Assembly (NCBI RefSeq): GCF_017744835.1
Contig: NZ_JAGIAM010000003.1
Location: 682,001 to 746,000 of the forward strand
DNA: 64,000 nt
Origin: Sphingomonas sp.
GTDB taxonomy: Bacteria > Pseudomonadota > Alphaproteobacteria > Sphingomonadales > Sphingomonadaceae
Direction of reading: 5' to 3'
Below, one piece after another: positions 36,288 to 44,035 of the stretch. The position numbers and the translations under genes are program-made. How positions within the stretch are numbered: the first letter of the stretch is position 1; every line of letters starts with the position of its first letter. The notes under the pieces were generated by a model. That model was not told the DNA's origin. It saw nothing but the letters and a program-made list of their open reading frames with translations, and did no database searches.

Positions 36288-37423
36288 TGGCCACGCTTCA
36301 ATCTTCCGGCCTCGGCCCTTCGGGAATCGTCCCGGGCCCGCTGGCACAGCTGCCGTGGCGCATCATCGGGCTGGTGATCGCGATCGGCATGTTCGGCTTC
36401 GTCGTGCTCTATTCAGCCGCCGGCGGCAGCCTGCAGCCCTGGGCGGCGAAGCAGGCGCTGCTCTTCTTCGTATGCCTGGCCGGCGCAGTGGGCCTATCCT
36501 ATGTGCCCGAGACCTTCTGGGCGCTGGGCGCGCTGCCGATGTACGTGCTGATCGTGGCGATGCTGCTCGGCGTGGAGCTGCTCGGCGCAGTCGCGGGCGG
36601 CAGCCAGCGATGGCTCGACCTGGGCATCATCCGGCTCCAGCCCTCCGAGCTGATGAAGCCGGTGATCGTGCTCGCGCTCGCCCGCTTCTACGAGATGCTG
36701 CCGGTGGGCGAGATCCGCAAGTTCGGCGCGATCTGGCCCGCGGCGGTGCTGGTCGGCATCCCGGCGGCGCTGGTGATGCTCCAGCCCGACCTCGGCACCG
36801 CGCTGATGATCTGCTTCGGCGGGGCGACGGTGATGTTCCTGGCGGGCATCCCGCTGCGGCTGTTCATCGGCGGGATCCTGGGCGCGGCGGTGTTCATCCC
36901 GCTCGCAGTCAACTTCCTGCTCCACGAATATCAGCGCAACCGCGTGCTGATCTTCCTCAACCCCGAGAGCGATCCGCTCGGCACCGGCTATCACATCAGC
37001 CAGTCCAAGATCGCGATCGGATCGGGCGGCATCTTCGGCAAGGGCTTCCTGCAGGGCACGCAGAGCCACCTCGACTATCTGCCCGAGGGCCATACCGACT
37101 TCGCGCTGGCGACGATGATGGAGGAATGGGGGCTGCTCGGCGGGCTGTTCGTGATCACCGCCTACGCCTTCCTGATCGGCTGGGGGATCAGCGTGAGCAT
37201 GCGCGCCAAGAGCCGCTTCGGCCGGCTGACCGCGGCCGGGCTTTCGGCGACGATCTTCTTCTATGTGGCGATCAACATGGCGATGGTGATGGGCCTCGCC
37301 CCGGTCGTCGGCATCCCGCTGCCGATGATCAGCTTCGGCGGCACGGCGCTGATGACGGTGATGATCTGCCTGGGCATCCTGATGTCGATCGACCGCCAGA
37401 GCCGCCGCGTGCAGCGCTGGTAG
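36287..37423 (+). CDS. rodA: Rod-shape determining glycosyltransferase RodA
   Basis: This SEDS-family lipid-II polymerase is the partner of PBP2. The 378 residues form about ten TM helices. Conserved pieces are GGSQRWLDLGIIRLQPSELM, LQPDLGTALMI, YLPEGHTDFALATMMEEWGL and the C-terminal GIPLPMISFGGTALMTVMI. Its ATG overlaps the mrdA stop (TAATG). It is the last gene of the operon. Confidence 0.96.
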   Translation: MATLQSSGLGPSGIVPGPLAQLPWRIIGLVIAIGMFGFVVLYSAAGGSLQPWAAKQALLFFVCLAGAVGLSYVPETFWALGALPMYVLIVAMLLGVELLGAVAGGSQRWLDLGIIRLQPSELMKPVIVLALARFYEMLPVGEIRKFGAIWPAAVLVGIPAALVMLQPDLGTALMICFGGATVMFLAGIPLRLFIGGILGAAVFIPLAVNFLLHEYQRNRVLIFLNPESDPLGTGYHISQSKIAIGSGGIFGKGFLQGTQSHLDYLPEGHTDFALATMMEEWGLLGGLFVITAYAFLIGWGISVSMRAKSRFGRLTAAGLSATIFFYVAINMAMVMGLAPVVGIPLPMISFGGTALMTVMICLGILMSIDRQSRRVQRW

Positions 37424-37453
37424 GCCTTTCGCGAAAAAGTTTCGATTTTGGGG

Positions 37454-37482
37454 TTTACAATATCCGAATCCGGGTGCTAACG
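37454..37482 (+). promoter_or_regulatory. Possible promoter of tRNA-Lys
   Basis: TTTACA (37454-37459), a 17-nt spacer and CTAACG (37477-37482) lie about 57 bp before the tRNA. The AT-rich stretch here is unusual for this genome. The match to consensus is moderate. Confidence 0.35.
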
Positions 37483-37538
37483 GCGCGCCTCCAAACGCGG
37501 CGGTGCAGACACCATATGCACCTCAAGCAGCCCGGAAT

Positions 37539-37614
<76 letters not shown>

Positions 37615-37775
37615 TTCCCCCTGCTCCAGCACCAAGTTATACCAGGCTTTTCAGTGCGTTGGGCTTGGTAGCGCTTCAAAAACCTGCCTTGCCCAAGTTT
37701 GCGCACCTTCGCGCAGAATCATCGCGGAAAGCCGAATCCTGCAGCCGCGCGGCGCTGAACCAAGGGGAGCAAGAC

Positions 37776-38102
37776 ATGTCCCATGACGTGATGATCCTGC
37801 GGAAATGGACCGGGGTGATCCGCACCGCGGACGAGGAAGCCTATGCGGCCTATATCGATGCCACCGGGCTCGCCGATTATGCGGCAACTCCAGGCAACAA
37901 AGGCGTCCAGATGCTCTTCCGCGCCCTCGGCGACGGCCGCAGCGAGGTGAGCACGCTCAGTTGGTGGCAATCGCTCGAGGCAATCCGCGGCTTTGCCGGC
38001 GAGGATATCGAGGTCGCGCGCTATTATCCCGACGACGATCGCTTCCTCCTCGAACGCCCGGCGTACGTCGAACACCACCGCGTCGTACGCCGCGTACCCT
38101 GA
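37776..38102 (+). CDS. Antibiotic biosynthesis monooxygenase-like (dimeric alpha/beta barrel) protein
   Basis: This 108-residue protein has the size and pattern of ABM-like ferredoxin-fold proteins: ILRKWTGVIRTADEEAYAAY, then TLSWWQSLEAIRGFAGEDIE, and ARYYPDDDRFLLERPAYVEH with a conserved His near the end. Such proteins act as monooxygenases or isomerases on small aromatics, or have no known role. ATG 37776 follows AGGGGAG. The track start at 37503 would run through the tRNA and was rejected. Confidence 0.8.
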   Translation: MSHDVMILRKWTGVIRTADEEAYAAYIDATGLADYAATPGNKGVQMLFRALGDGRSEVSTLSWWQSLEAIRGFAGEDIEVARYYPDDDRFLLERPAYVEHHRVVRRVP

Positions 38103-38164
38103 GGCGCGCAGGCTCCGCGCGCGAACTCGCTCGCCGTATATGGCGGAGTACCCCGACGCTTGGC

Positions 38165-39244
38165 TCAGTCGAGCTCCCGCATTTCGACGACGCGGCGTTC
38201 ACGGGCGCTGATTTCCGCGGCCACGCCGATCATCACCGCCAGCAATCCGTCGCGCGCGGTCACTTCCACGGGTCCCTCGCCGCGGACTGCGCGCGCGAAA
38301 GCCTCATGCTGATGGAAGGTGGCTCCATGATGCGATCCGGCCGCCATCGCCGCAGGATCGACCGCGACCGTCTCACGCTCGACCTGCTTGAGCGCACCCA
38401 AGGGAACCCGCGGCGAGAAGACCAGCTCGCCCGGCGGCACGAGGACATCCAGCCGGGCCCTGTCGCCAGTCGCGGAAATCGCCTCCTGATGCTCGGCACC
38501 CTCTGCGAACATGCACAGGTCGAGCATCGCCCGCGTACCGTCGGCGAAGTCGACGATGGTATAGCTGTTGTCGATGATATCGGGCACCTCTGCGCCGTAG
38601 CGCTCATCGAGATGGTTCACGTCCATCGCACCTGAGCAATAGACCCGGACCGCCTCGCTGCGCACGATCAGGCGCATCAGATCGAAGAAGTGGCAGCACT
38701 TCTCGACCATCGTGCCGCCCGTGTTGCGCGAAAAGCGGTTCCAGTCGCCGACCTTGGCAAGGAACGGGAATCGGTGCTCTCGCATCGAAAGCATATGAAG
38801 CCGGCCGATGCGCCCGGCGTGCACCTGCTCGACGAACCGCGCGACGGGAGGCATGTAGCGATATTCCATGCCGGTCCAGAACGGCGCCCTCGCCGCTTCC
38901 GCCCGCTCGACGATCCAGCGTGCGTCGGCGATCGTGGTCGCCAGGGGCTTTTCGCACAGGATCGCCACGCCGCGCTCGAACAGCGGCGCAAGCACCGCGC
39001 GGTGCGTGTGATTGGGAGAAGCGACGACCACTGCGTCCACCTCTCCCTTTTCCGCAAGCGCCTCGGCGCTTCCGAAGCTCGCCGGCCGCTCCGCGCCGAG
39101 CGCCGCGGCCGCCCAGGCGAGCGAGTTGTCCACCGGATCGGCGATCGCAGTGATGCGGGCTCCCGGGATCAGCTGGATGTTGCGGATATGCTCGCAGCCC
39201 ATCATCCCGGTGCCAACGAGTCCGTAGCGGATTGTCTCGACCAT
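38165..39244 (-). CDS. Gfo/Idh/MocA family oxidoreductase
   Basis: This 359-residue NAD(P)-dependent dehydrogenase has the Rossmann start RYGLVGTGMMGCEHIRNIQL and then VVVASPNHTHRAVLAPLFER and the family signature ILCEKPLATTIADA with the conserved Lys. The C-terminal domain carries GGTMVEKCCHFFDLMRLIV. Substrates are usually sugars, inositols or sugar acids. It is divergent from the monooxygenase gene and is the only minus-strand gene of the sulfur locus. The track start at 39598 was shortened to ATG 39244. Confidence 0.92.
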   Translation of the reverse strand: MVETIRYGLVGTGMMGCEHIRNIQLIPGARITAIADPVDNSLAWAAAALGAERPASFGSAEALAEKGEVDAVVVASPNHTHRAVLAPLFERGVAILCEKPLATTIADARWIVERAEAARAPFWTGMEYRYMPPVARFVEQVHAGRIGRLHMLSMREHRFPFLAKVGDWNRFSRNTGGTMVEKCCHFFDLMRLIVRSEAVRVYCSGAMDVNHLDERYGAEVPDIIDNSYTIVDFADGTRAMLDLCMFAEGAEHQEAISATGDRARLDVLVPPGELVFSPRVPLGALKQVERETVAVDPAAMAAGSHHGATFHQHEAFARAVRGEGPVEVTARDGLLAVMIGVAAEISARERRVVEMRELD

Positions 39245-39246
39245 AA

Positions 39247-39267
39247 TTCCTATGCGACCAGTAGGAA
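39247..39267. promoter_or_regulatory. Inverted repeat in the divergent gap, covering the RBS of the Gfo/Idh gene
   Basis: TTCCTA (39247-39252) and TAGGAA (39262-39267) are inverted around 9 nt, in the 86-bp gap between two divergent starts. On the minus-strand transcript, the second arm contains the AGGAA ribosome-binding site just before the ATG. It may be an operator for both genes or an RBS-masking hairpin. Confidence 0.35.
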
Positions 39268-39330
39268 ATCTTGCTTCGCGCAAATGTCGGCGCGCGGCAA
39301 GAGGGGATGGTGATCGACGAAGGGCTTGAG

Positions 39331-40386
39331 ATGAACCCCTGCGAGGTAAGCTGGTTCTCGGCGCTGTGCGACGATGATTATGAATTCCTGGGCGTTGCCG
39401 AGCCCAGGCTCCAGTCGAGCTGGGAGCATTGCCGCGACCTGGTGCTGCAGTCGGAAAGCCTTGGCTTCGACAATGTCCTCTGCCCATCGGGCTATGCGCT
39501 CGGCATCGACACCACTGCATTCGCGGCTGCGATCTCCACCTGGGTCCGCCGCATTCGACTGCTGGTGGCGCTGCGCATGGGCGAGAGCTGGCCGCCACAG
39601 CTCGCGCGCCAGATCGCCACCATCGACCAGATGCTGGGCGGACGGCTTGCCATCAACATCATCTCGAGCGACCTGCCGGGCGAAACGCTCGAGAGCGGCC
39701 CTCGCTATGCGCGCACGATCGAGGCGATGGCGATATTGCGCCAATTGCTCGACGGAGAAGCGATCGATCACGATGGCCAATTCTGGAAGGTGAAGACAGC
39801 GCCTCCGCGCGTCGCCCCGGTGTCTGGCCGCTGCCCCCAATTCTATTTCGGCGGCCTTTCAGAGCATGCGCGCGACGCCGCGGCCAAGGGTGCCGATGTG
39901 TATCTGATGTGGCCCGACACGCTGCCTGCCATACGCGACACCATTGCCGACGTGCGTGCGCGGGCGGCGAAGGAAGGCCGGACGCTGCGCTTCGGCTATC
40001 GCGTCCACGTCGTGGTGCGCGAGACGGAGGAGGAAGCACGCGCCGCCGCCGACCGGCTCGTATCGAAGCTGGATGATCATACCGGCGCCCGCATTCGCGC
40101 CAATTCGCTCGACAGCCGCTCGGCGGGCGTTCGCCGCCAGGCCGAGCTGCGCGAAGCGTCGGGCGGCGAATATGTCGAGGACAATCTGTGGACCGGCATC
40201 GGCCGCGCGCGCTCGGGCTGTGGCGCGGCGATCGTCGGTGACCCCGATCAGGTGCTCGCCAAGCTGAACGCCTATCGCGCGGAGGGGATCGAGGCCTTCA
40301 TCCTCTCGGGCTACCCGCATGCCGCCGAGGCCGATCTGTTCGCGCGCCATGTGCTGCCGCGGCTCGACCACGCGCCGCTGGCCTGA
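39331..40386 (+). CDS. LLM-class flavin-dependent monooxygenase (SsuD-like)
   Basis: This 351-residue bacterial luciferase-fold enzyme resembles FMNH2-dependent alkanesulfonate monooxygenase. EVSWFSALCDDDYEFLGVAE, ISTWVRRIRLLVALRMGESW, LGGRLAINIISSDLPGETLE, the GGLSEHARDAAAKGADVYLM region and RARSGCGAAIVGDPDQVLAK match SsuD-type sequences. It probably cleaves C-S bonds of sulfonates, or oxidises another substrate with reduced flavin. No flavin reductase is in the window. ATG 39331, with GAAGGG upstream, is preferred to the track start at 39271. Confidence 0.88.
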   Translation: MNPCEVSWFSALCDDDYEFLGVAEPRLQSSWEHCRDLVLQSESLGFDNVLCPSGYALGIDTTAFAAAISTWVRRIRLLVALRMGESWPPQLARQIATIDQMLGGRLAINIISSDLPGETLESGPRYARTIEAMAILRQLLDGEAIDHDGQFWKVKTAPPRVAPVSGRCPQFYFGGLSEHARDAAAKGADVYLMWPDTLPAIRDTIADVRARAAKEGRTLRFGYRVHVVVRETEEEARAAADRLVSKLDDHTGARIRANSLDSRSAGVRRQAELREASGGEYVEDNLWTGIGRARSGCGAAIVGDPDQVLAKLNAYRAEGIEAFILSGYPHAAEADLFARHVLPRLDHAPLA

Positions 40387-40389
40387 ACC

Positions 40390-41142
40390 ATGCGCTTCGC
40401 CAGACAAGCGACGCAGTTCGCCGAACAGGGCTATGCCGTCTTCGAGCATGCGTTCGCGGGTGAGCACCTCGACCTTCTCCGCTCCCAGTGCGATGCCTTT
40501 GTCGCTCGGGAAAATGCGCGGATGGATGCAGCCGGCGTCGACGCGCTTGGCATCAGTCATCGGGGCAAGCGCTATTTCGCCAGCGAGTGCCAGCGCGAGC
40601 AGCCCGCTCTCAGGAAAATATTGTTCAGCCCGGTAATGGCCGAGGTCTGCCGCACGACGATCGGCGACATCGCCTATTTCTTCTTCGACCAATATGTCGT
40701 GAAGGCCCCCGAGGGCGGGCTGCCGTTCAGCTGGCATCAGGATTCGGGTTATGTCGTCGCTAACGGCGGGCCGCTCGACCATGCGCCCTACCTCACCTGC
40801 TGGTGCCCCCTCGATGACGCCACCGTCGAGAACGGCACTGTCCGTCTCGTGCCGGGAAGCCATTTGAACGGCATCGTCGACCATGCGCGCCGCGCCGACA
40901 GCAACGACCTCGCCGCAGAAGTCGACGAAGCCGAGAGCGTTGCGATCGAAGTGCCGGCCGGCAGCATCGTCGCCTTTTCGAGCCGCGCGCTCCACGCGAC
41001 CGGCGCGAACCGCACCGACAGGCCGCGACGCGTCTATCTTGCGCAATATACAGTCGAGGCGATGCTCAATCCCGGCACCAGGCAACTGCGGCGGAACGCG
41101 ATCCCGCTGCTGCAGGGCGGCCGACAGGTGACGTTCGGATGA
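40390..41142 (+). CDS. Phytanoyl-CoA dioxygenase (PhyH) family protein
   Basis: This 250-residue Fe(II)/2-oxoglutarate-dependent oxygenase has the HxD metal pair in FSWHQDSGYV, the distal His in SSRALHATGANRTDRPRRVY, and the following Arg for 2-oxoglutarate. It starts 4 nt after the monooxygenase gene and overlaps the transporter gene by 4 bp. In this setting it may hydroxylate the organosulfur substrate or a related side chain. The substrate is unknown. Confidence 0.9.
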   Translation: MRFARQATQFAEQGYAVFEHAFAGEHLDLLRSQCDAFVARENARMDAAGVDALGISHRGKRYFASECQREQPALRKILFSPVMAEVCRTTIGDIAYFFFDQYVVKAPEGGLPFSWHQDSGYVVANGGPLDHAPYLTCWCPLDDATVENGTVRLVPGSHLNGIVDHARRADSNDLAAEVDEAESVAIEVPAGSIVAFSSRALHATGANRTDRPRRVYLAQYTVEAMLNPGTRQLRRNAIPLLQGGRQVTFG

Positions 41143-42392
41143 CCCTGTCGCCCAAGCGCCGCTGGGCGCTGTTCGCACTGCTGCTGATGGCGGGTATCCT
41201 CAACCTGATCGACCGGCAGATCATCGCGGTGCTCAAGCCGGTGATCTCGGCCGATCTCGGCTGGAGCGACGACGATTATGGCACGCTCGCCGCCTGGTTC
41301 CAGGGCTCGGCGGCGTTCGCATTCCTGATCACGGGCTGGATCGCCGACAAGGCAGGCGTCAAATGGGCCAACGCGCTCGGCGTCTCTGCCTGGAGCGTGG
41401 CAGCAATTGCCCATGCCTGGGCGGCAACCATGGGCCAATTCGCGTTCGTACGCGCGGCGCTCGGCGCCACCGAGGCCATGGGCACGCCGAACGGGATCAA
41501 GACCATCGCGACGATCTTCCCGCCCGACCAGCGCTCGACGGGCTACGGCATCCTGAACGCCGTAGGAAGCATCGGCGGCATCCTCGCGCCGCTGCTGATC
41601 CCGCTGCTCGCCGCATTCTACGGCTGGCGCTCGGCCTTCATCATCGCAGGCGCCGCCGGGTTGGTGTGGGCGATCCTGTGGCTGTGCGCGGTGCGGGGGA
41701 TACGCTTCGGCGACGAAGGGGACCCTTCCGCCACACCGCACGGGGCCCCGGCCTATGGTCCGCTCCTGCGGGAACGCCGCACCTGGACGGTTGCCGGAGC
41801 CAAGGTGCTCTCGGACGCCACCTGGTGGCTGATGCTGTTCTGGATGCCCGACTTCTTCCACCGGCAATTCGGCCTCGCCGGCACCACGCTGGGTCCTCCC
41901 CTGGCCGTCGCCTATACCGGCGCAGCAATTGGCGCGTTGGTGGCCGGCACGATCGCAAGCCGCCTGTTGGTGCGGGGGCGCGAGCTCGACCGGGTGCGCA
42001 AGGGGACGATGCTGGTCTCCGCGCTCGCGGTGGTGCCGGTGCCGCTCGCGCTCTTCACCACCGAACTCTGGGTAGCGACCGCAATCCTCGCGCTCACCAT
42101 GGCGGGACACCAGGCCTTTTCGGCAACCTTGTTCGCTACCATCGCGGACATCACGCCGGGCGCCAAGGTGGGGCGGGTGACTGCGTTCGGGGCGTTTTGC
42201 GGCAATCTCGGCGGCATGGCGATCGTCAAGATCGCAGGTCTCGTGCTCGCGGCCGGGCTCGGCTACCTGCCGATGTTCCTGTTCGCGGCCATCTCTTATT
42301 TGCTCGCGCTCGGATGGATCCAACTGCTGCTTCCCCGCATCCGCCGCGCCGAGCCCCACGAGAATCTCGCCGGATTGGCGATTGCGCATTGA
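41139..42392 (+). CDS. MFS transporter (ACS / hexuronate-type)
   Basis: This 417-residue, 12-helix inner-membrane transporter belongs to the anion:cation symporter group. It has LNLIDRQIIAVLKPVISADL in helix 1, GWIADKAGVKWANALGVSAW after helix 2, and ALGATEAMGTPNGIKTIATI in helix 4. ACS members take up organic anions such as hexuronates. It overlaps the dioxygenase gene by ATGA and precedes the sulfatase gene, so it could import the periplasmic product. Confidence 0.92.
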   Translation: MTLSPKRRWALFALLLMAGILNLIDRQIIAVLKPVISADLGWSDDDYGTLAAWFQGSAAFAFLITGWIADKAGVKWANALGVSAWSVAAIAHAWAATMGQFAFVRAALGATEAMGTPNGIKTIATIFPPDQRSTGYGILNAVGSIGGILAPLLIPLLAAFYGWRSAFIIAGAAGLVWAILWLCAVRGIRFGDEGDPSATPHGAPAYGPLLRERRTWTVAGAKVLSDATWWLMLFWMPDFFHRQFGLAGTTLGPPLAVAYTGAAIGALVAGTIASRLLVRGRELDRVRKGTMLVSALAVVPVPLALFTTELWVATAILALTMAGHQAFSATLFATIADITPGAKVGRVTAFGAFCGNLGGMAIVKIAGLVLAAGLGYLPMFLFAAISYLLALGWIQLLLPRIRRAEPHENLAGLAIAH

Positions 42393-42405
42393 AGAGGATC
42401 GTTCG

Positions 42406-43944
42406 ATGACCGACGAAATCGATCGCCGCGGCGTGCTGCTCGCCGGAAGCGGCGGCGCCTTCAGCCTCTATAGCTGGGCGGCCGCGGCGCAGCAGGCCAA
42501 GCCCAAGGACCTGCGACTCAAACGCATCCCGGGCGTACGGCCGAAGAACATCCTCGTCGTGCTGACCGACGATCACCGCTATGACGCCATGGGCTTCATG
42601 AAGGCGCAGGATTTCGGCGACACGCCGACGCTCGACCGGTTGGCGGCCGAAGGCGTGCATTTCAGAAACGCTTTCGTCACCACCGCGCTCTGCTCGCCGT
42701 CGCGTGCATCGATCTTCACCGGCCTCTTTGCGCATCAGCATCGCGTCGTGGACAACAACCACCCGATCCCGCCTGGCCTCACCTTCTACCCCGAATATCT
42801 CCAGCGCGCCGGCTATGAGACGGCCTTCATCGGCAAATGGCACATGGGCGACGAAGGCGATGCACCGCAGCCGGGCTTCGACCACTGGGTAAGCTTCAAG
42901 GGGCAAGGAACCTATCTTCCAAGCGCTGAGGGATTGAACGTCAATGGCAACAAGGTTGCGCAGAAGGGCTATATCACCGACGAGCTGACCGACTACGCGC
43001 TCGAGTGGATCGGCCAACGCGGTCGCAAGCGGCCCTGGATGATGCACCTCGCGCACAAGGCAGTGCATTCGGAGTTCATCCCCGCCGAACGCCATAAGGG
43101 CCGCTACGCCAACGAGACCTATCGCTACCCGAAGACAATGGCGGCGGGCGTGCCGGGCAGGCCGATGTGGGTCGAGAACCAGCGCAACAGCTGGCACGGC
43201 GTCGACTTCCCCTATCACTCGACGCTCGACGTCGCCGATTATTACAAGCGCTACATGGAGACGCTGCTCGCCGTCGACGAAGGGCTGGCGCGCATCCTCG
43301 ACCTGCTCGAGCGGCGAGGCGAACTCGACGACACGCTGATCCTCTACATGGGGGACAACGGCTTCATGTTCGGGGAGCACGGGCTGATCGACAAGCGCGC
43401 AGCGTACGAGGAATCGATGCGGATTCCGATGATCGCGCGCTGCCCGTCGCTCTTCGGCCATCGCACCGTCGAGCAGGTCGTCGCCAACATCGACGTCGCC
43501 CCCACCATGCTCGCCGCCGCCGGGCTCGAGGCGCCGGCCGGGCTGGCAGGAGCGAACATGCTCCCCCTGGCCCAGGGCCGCCAGGTGCCGTGGCGCAGCG
43601 AGCTCCTCTACGAATATTACTGGGAGAGAAACTTCCCGCAGACTCCCACGGTCCACGCGCTGCGCGAGGACAGGTACAAATATATGCACTTCCACGGCAT
43701 CTGGGACCTGGACGAGCTCTACGACCTGCAGGCCGACCCCCAGGAGAGCGACAACCTGCTCGCGCGCCCGGGCCATGAGGCGCTGGCCGAGCGAATGAGC
43801 GCCAGCCTGTTCCGGATCCTGGAGGAGACGGGCGGCATGCAAATTCCGCTCAGCCCCGATGCCGGAGAGCGCAACGAATTGCGCGACCCGCAGGGGCCAA
43901 AGGGCGCGCCCTTCCCGCCCCGCTTTCTCCGGCCGGCCCGATGA
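42406..43944 (+). CDS. Type I sulfatase (Cys-type)
   Basis: This 512-residue sulfatase hydrolyses sulfate esters. The metal-site start ILVVLTDDHRYDAMGF and the maturation motif TALCSPSRASIFTGL (C-x-P-S-R, Cys to formylglycine) are present, as are IGKWHMG and YMGDNGFMFGEHGLIDKRAA. The N-terminus has a twin-arginine-like signal (DRRGVLLAGSGGAF), so export through Tat to the periplasm is likely. No formylglycine-generating enzyme is in the window. ATG 42406 follows GAAGAGGA. Confidence 0.93.
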   Translation: MTDEIDRRGVLLAGSGGAFSLYSWAAAAQQAKPKDLRLKRIPGVRPKNILVVLTDDHRYDAMGFMKAQDFGDTPTLDRLAAEGVHFRNAFVTTALCSPSRASIFTGLFAHQHRVVDNNHPIPPGLTFYPEYLQRAGYETAFIGKWHMGDEGDAPQPGFDHWVSFKGQGTYLPSAEGLNVNGNKVAQKGYITDELTDYALEWIGQRGRKRPWMMHLAHKAVHSEFIPAERHKGRYANETYRYPKTMAAGVPGRPMWVENQRNSWHGVDFPYHSTLDVADYYKRYMETLLAVDEGLARILDLLERRGELDDTLILYMGDNGFMFGEHGLIDKRAAYEESMRIPMIARCPSLFGHRTVEQVVANIDVAPTMLAAAGLEAPAGLAGANMLPLAQGRQVPWRSELLYEYYWERNFPQTPTVHALREDRYKYMHFHGIWDLDELYDLQADPQESDNLLARPGHEALAERMSASLFRILEETGGMQIPLSPDAGERNELRDPQGPKGAPFPPRFLRPAR

Positions 43945-43998
43945 AGCAGCGCCGCACCCGAGCGAAGCAAAAGTTTGTTCACCCACTAAACTGGTAGG

Positions 43999-44035
43999 AT
44001 ATTCTTCCCTTCCGGCCGTCAAAAGGGAAGAATAT
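43999..44035 (+). promoter_or_regulatory. 13-bp perfect hairpin masking the RBS and start codon of the TonB receptor
   Basis: ATATTCTTCCCTT (43999-44011) and AAGGGAAGAATAT (44023-44035) are perfect inverted arms around an 11-nt loop. The second arm is exactly the Shine-Dalgarno AAGGGAAG plus the AT of the ATG at 44034. In RNA this would block initiation unless opened. As DNA it could also be an operator. The surrounding 89-bp gap is unusually AT-rich. Confidence 0.6.

Noticed and set aside
42226-44022. 598-aa minus-strand ORF
   Set aside because: Antisense of the sulfatase gene, whose catalytic motifs are intact on the plus strand.
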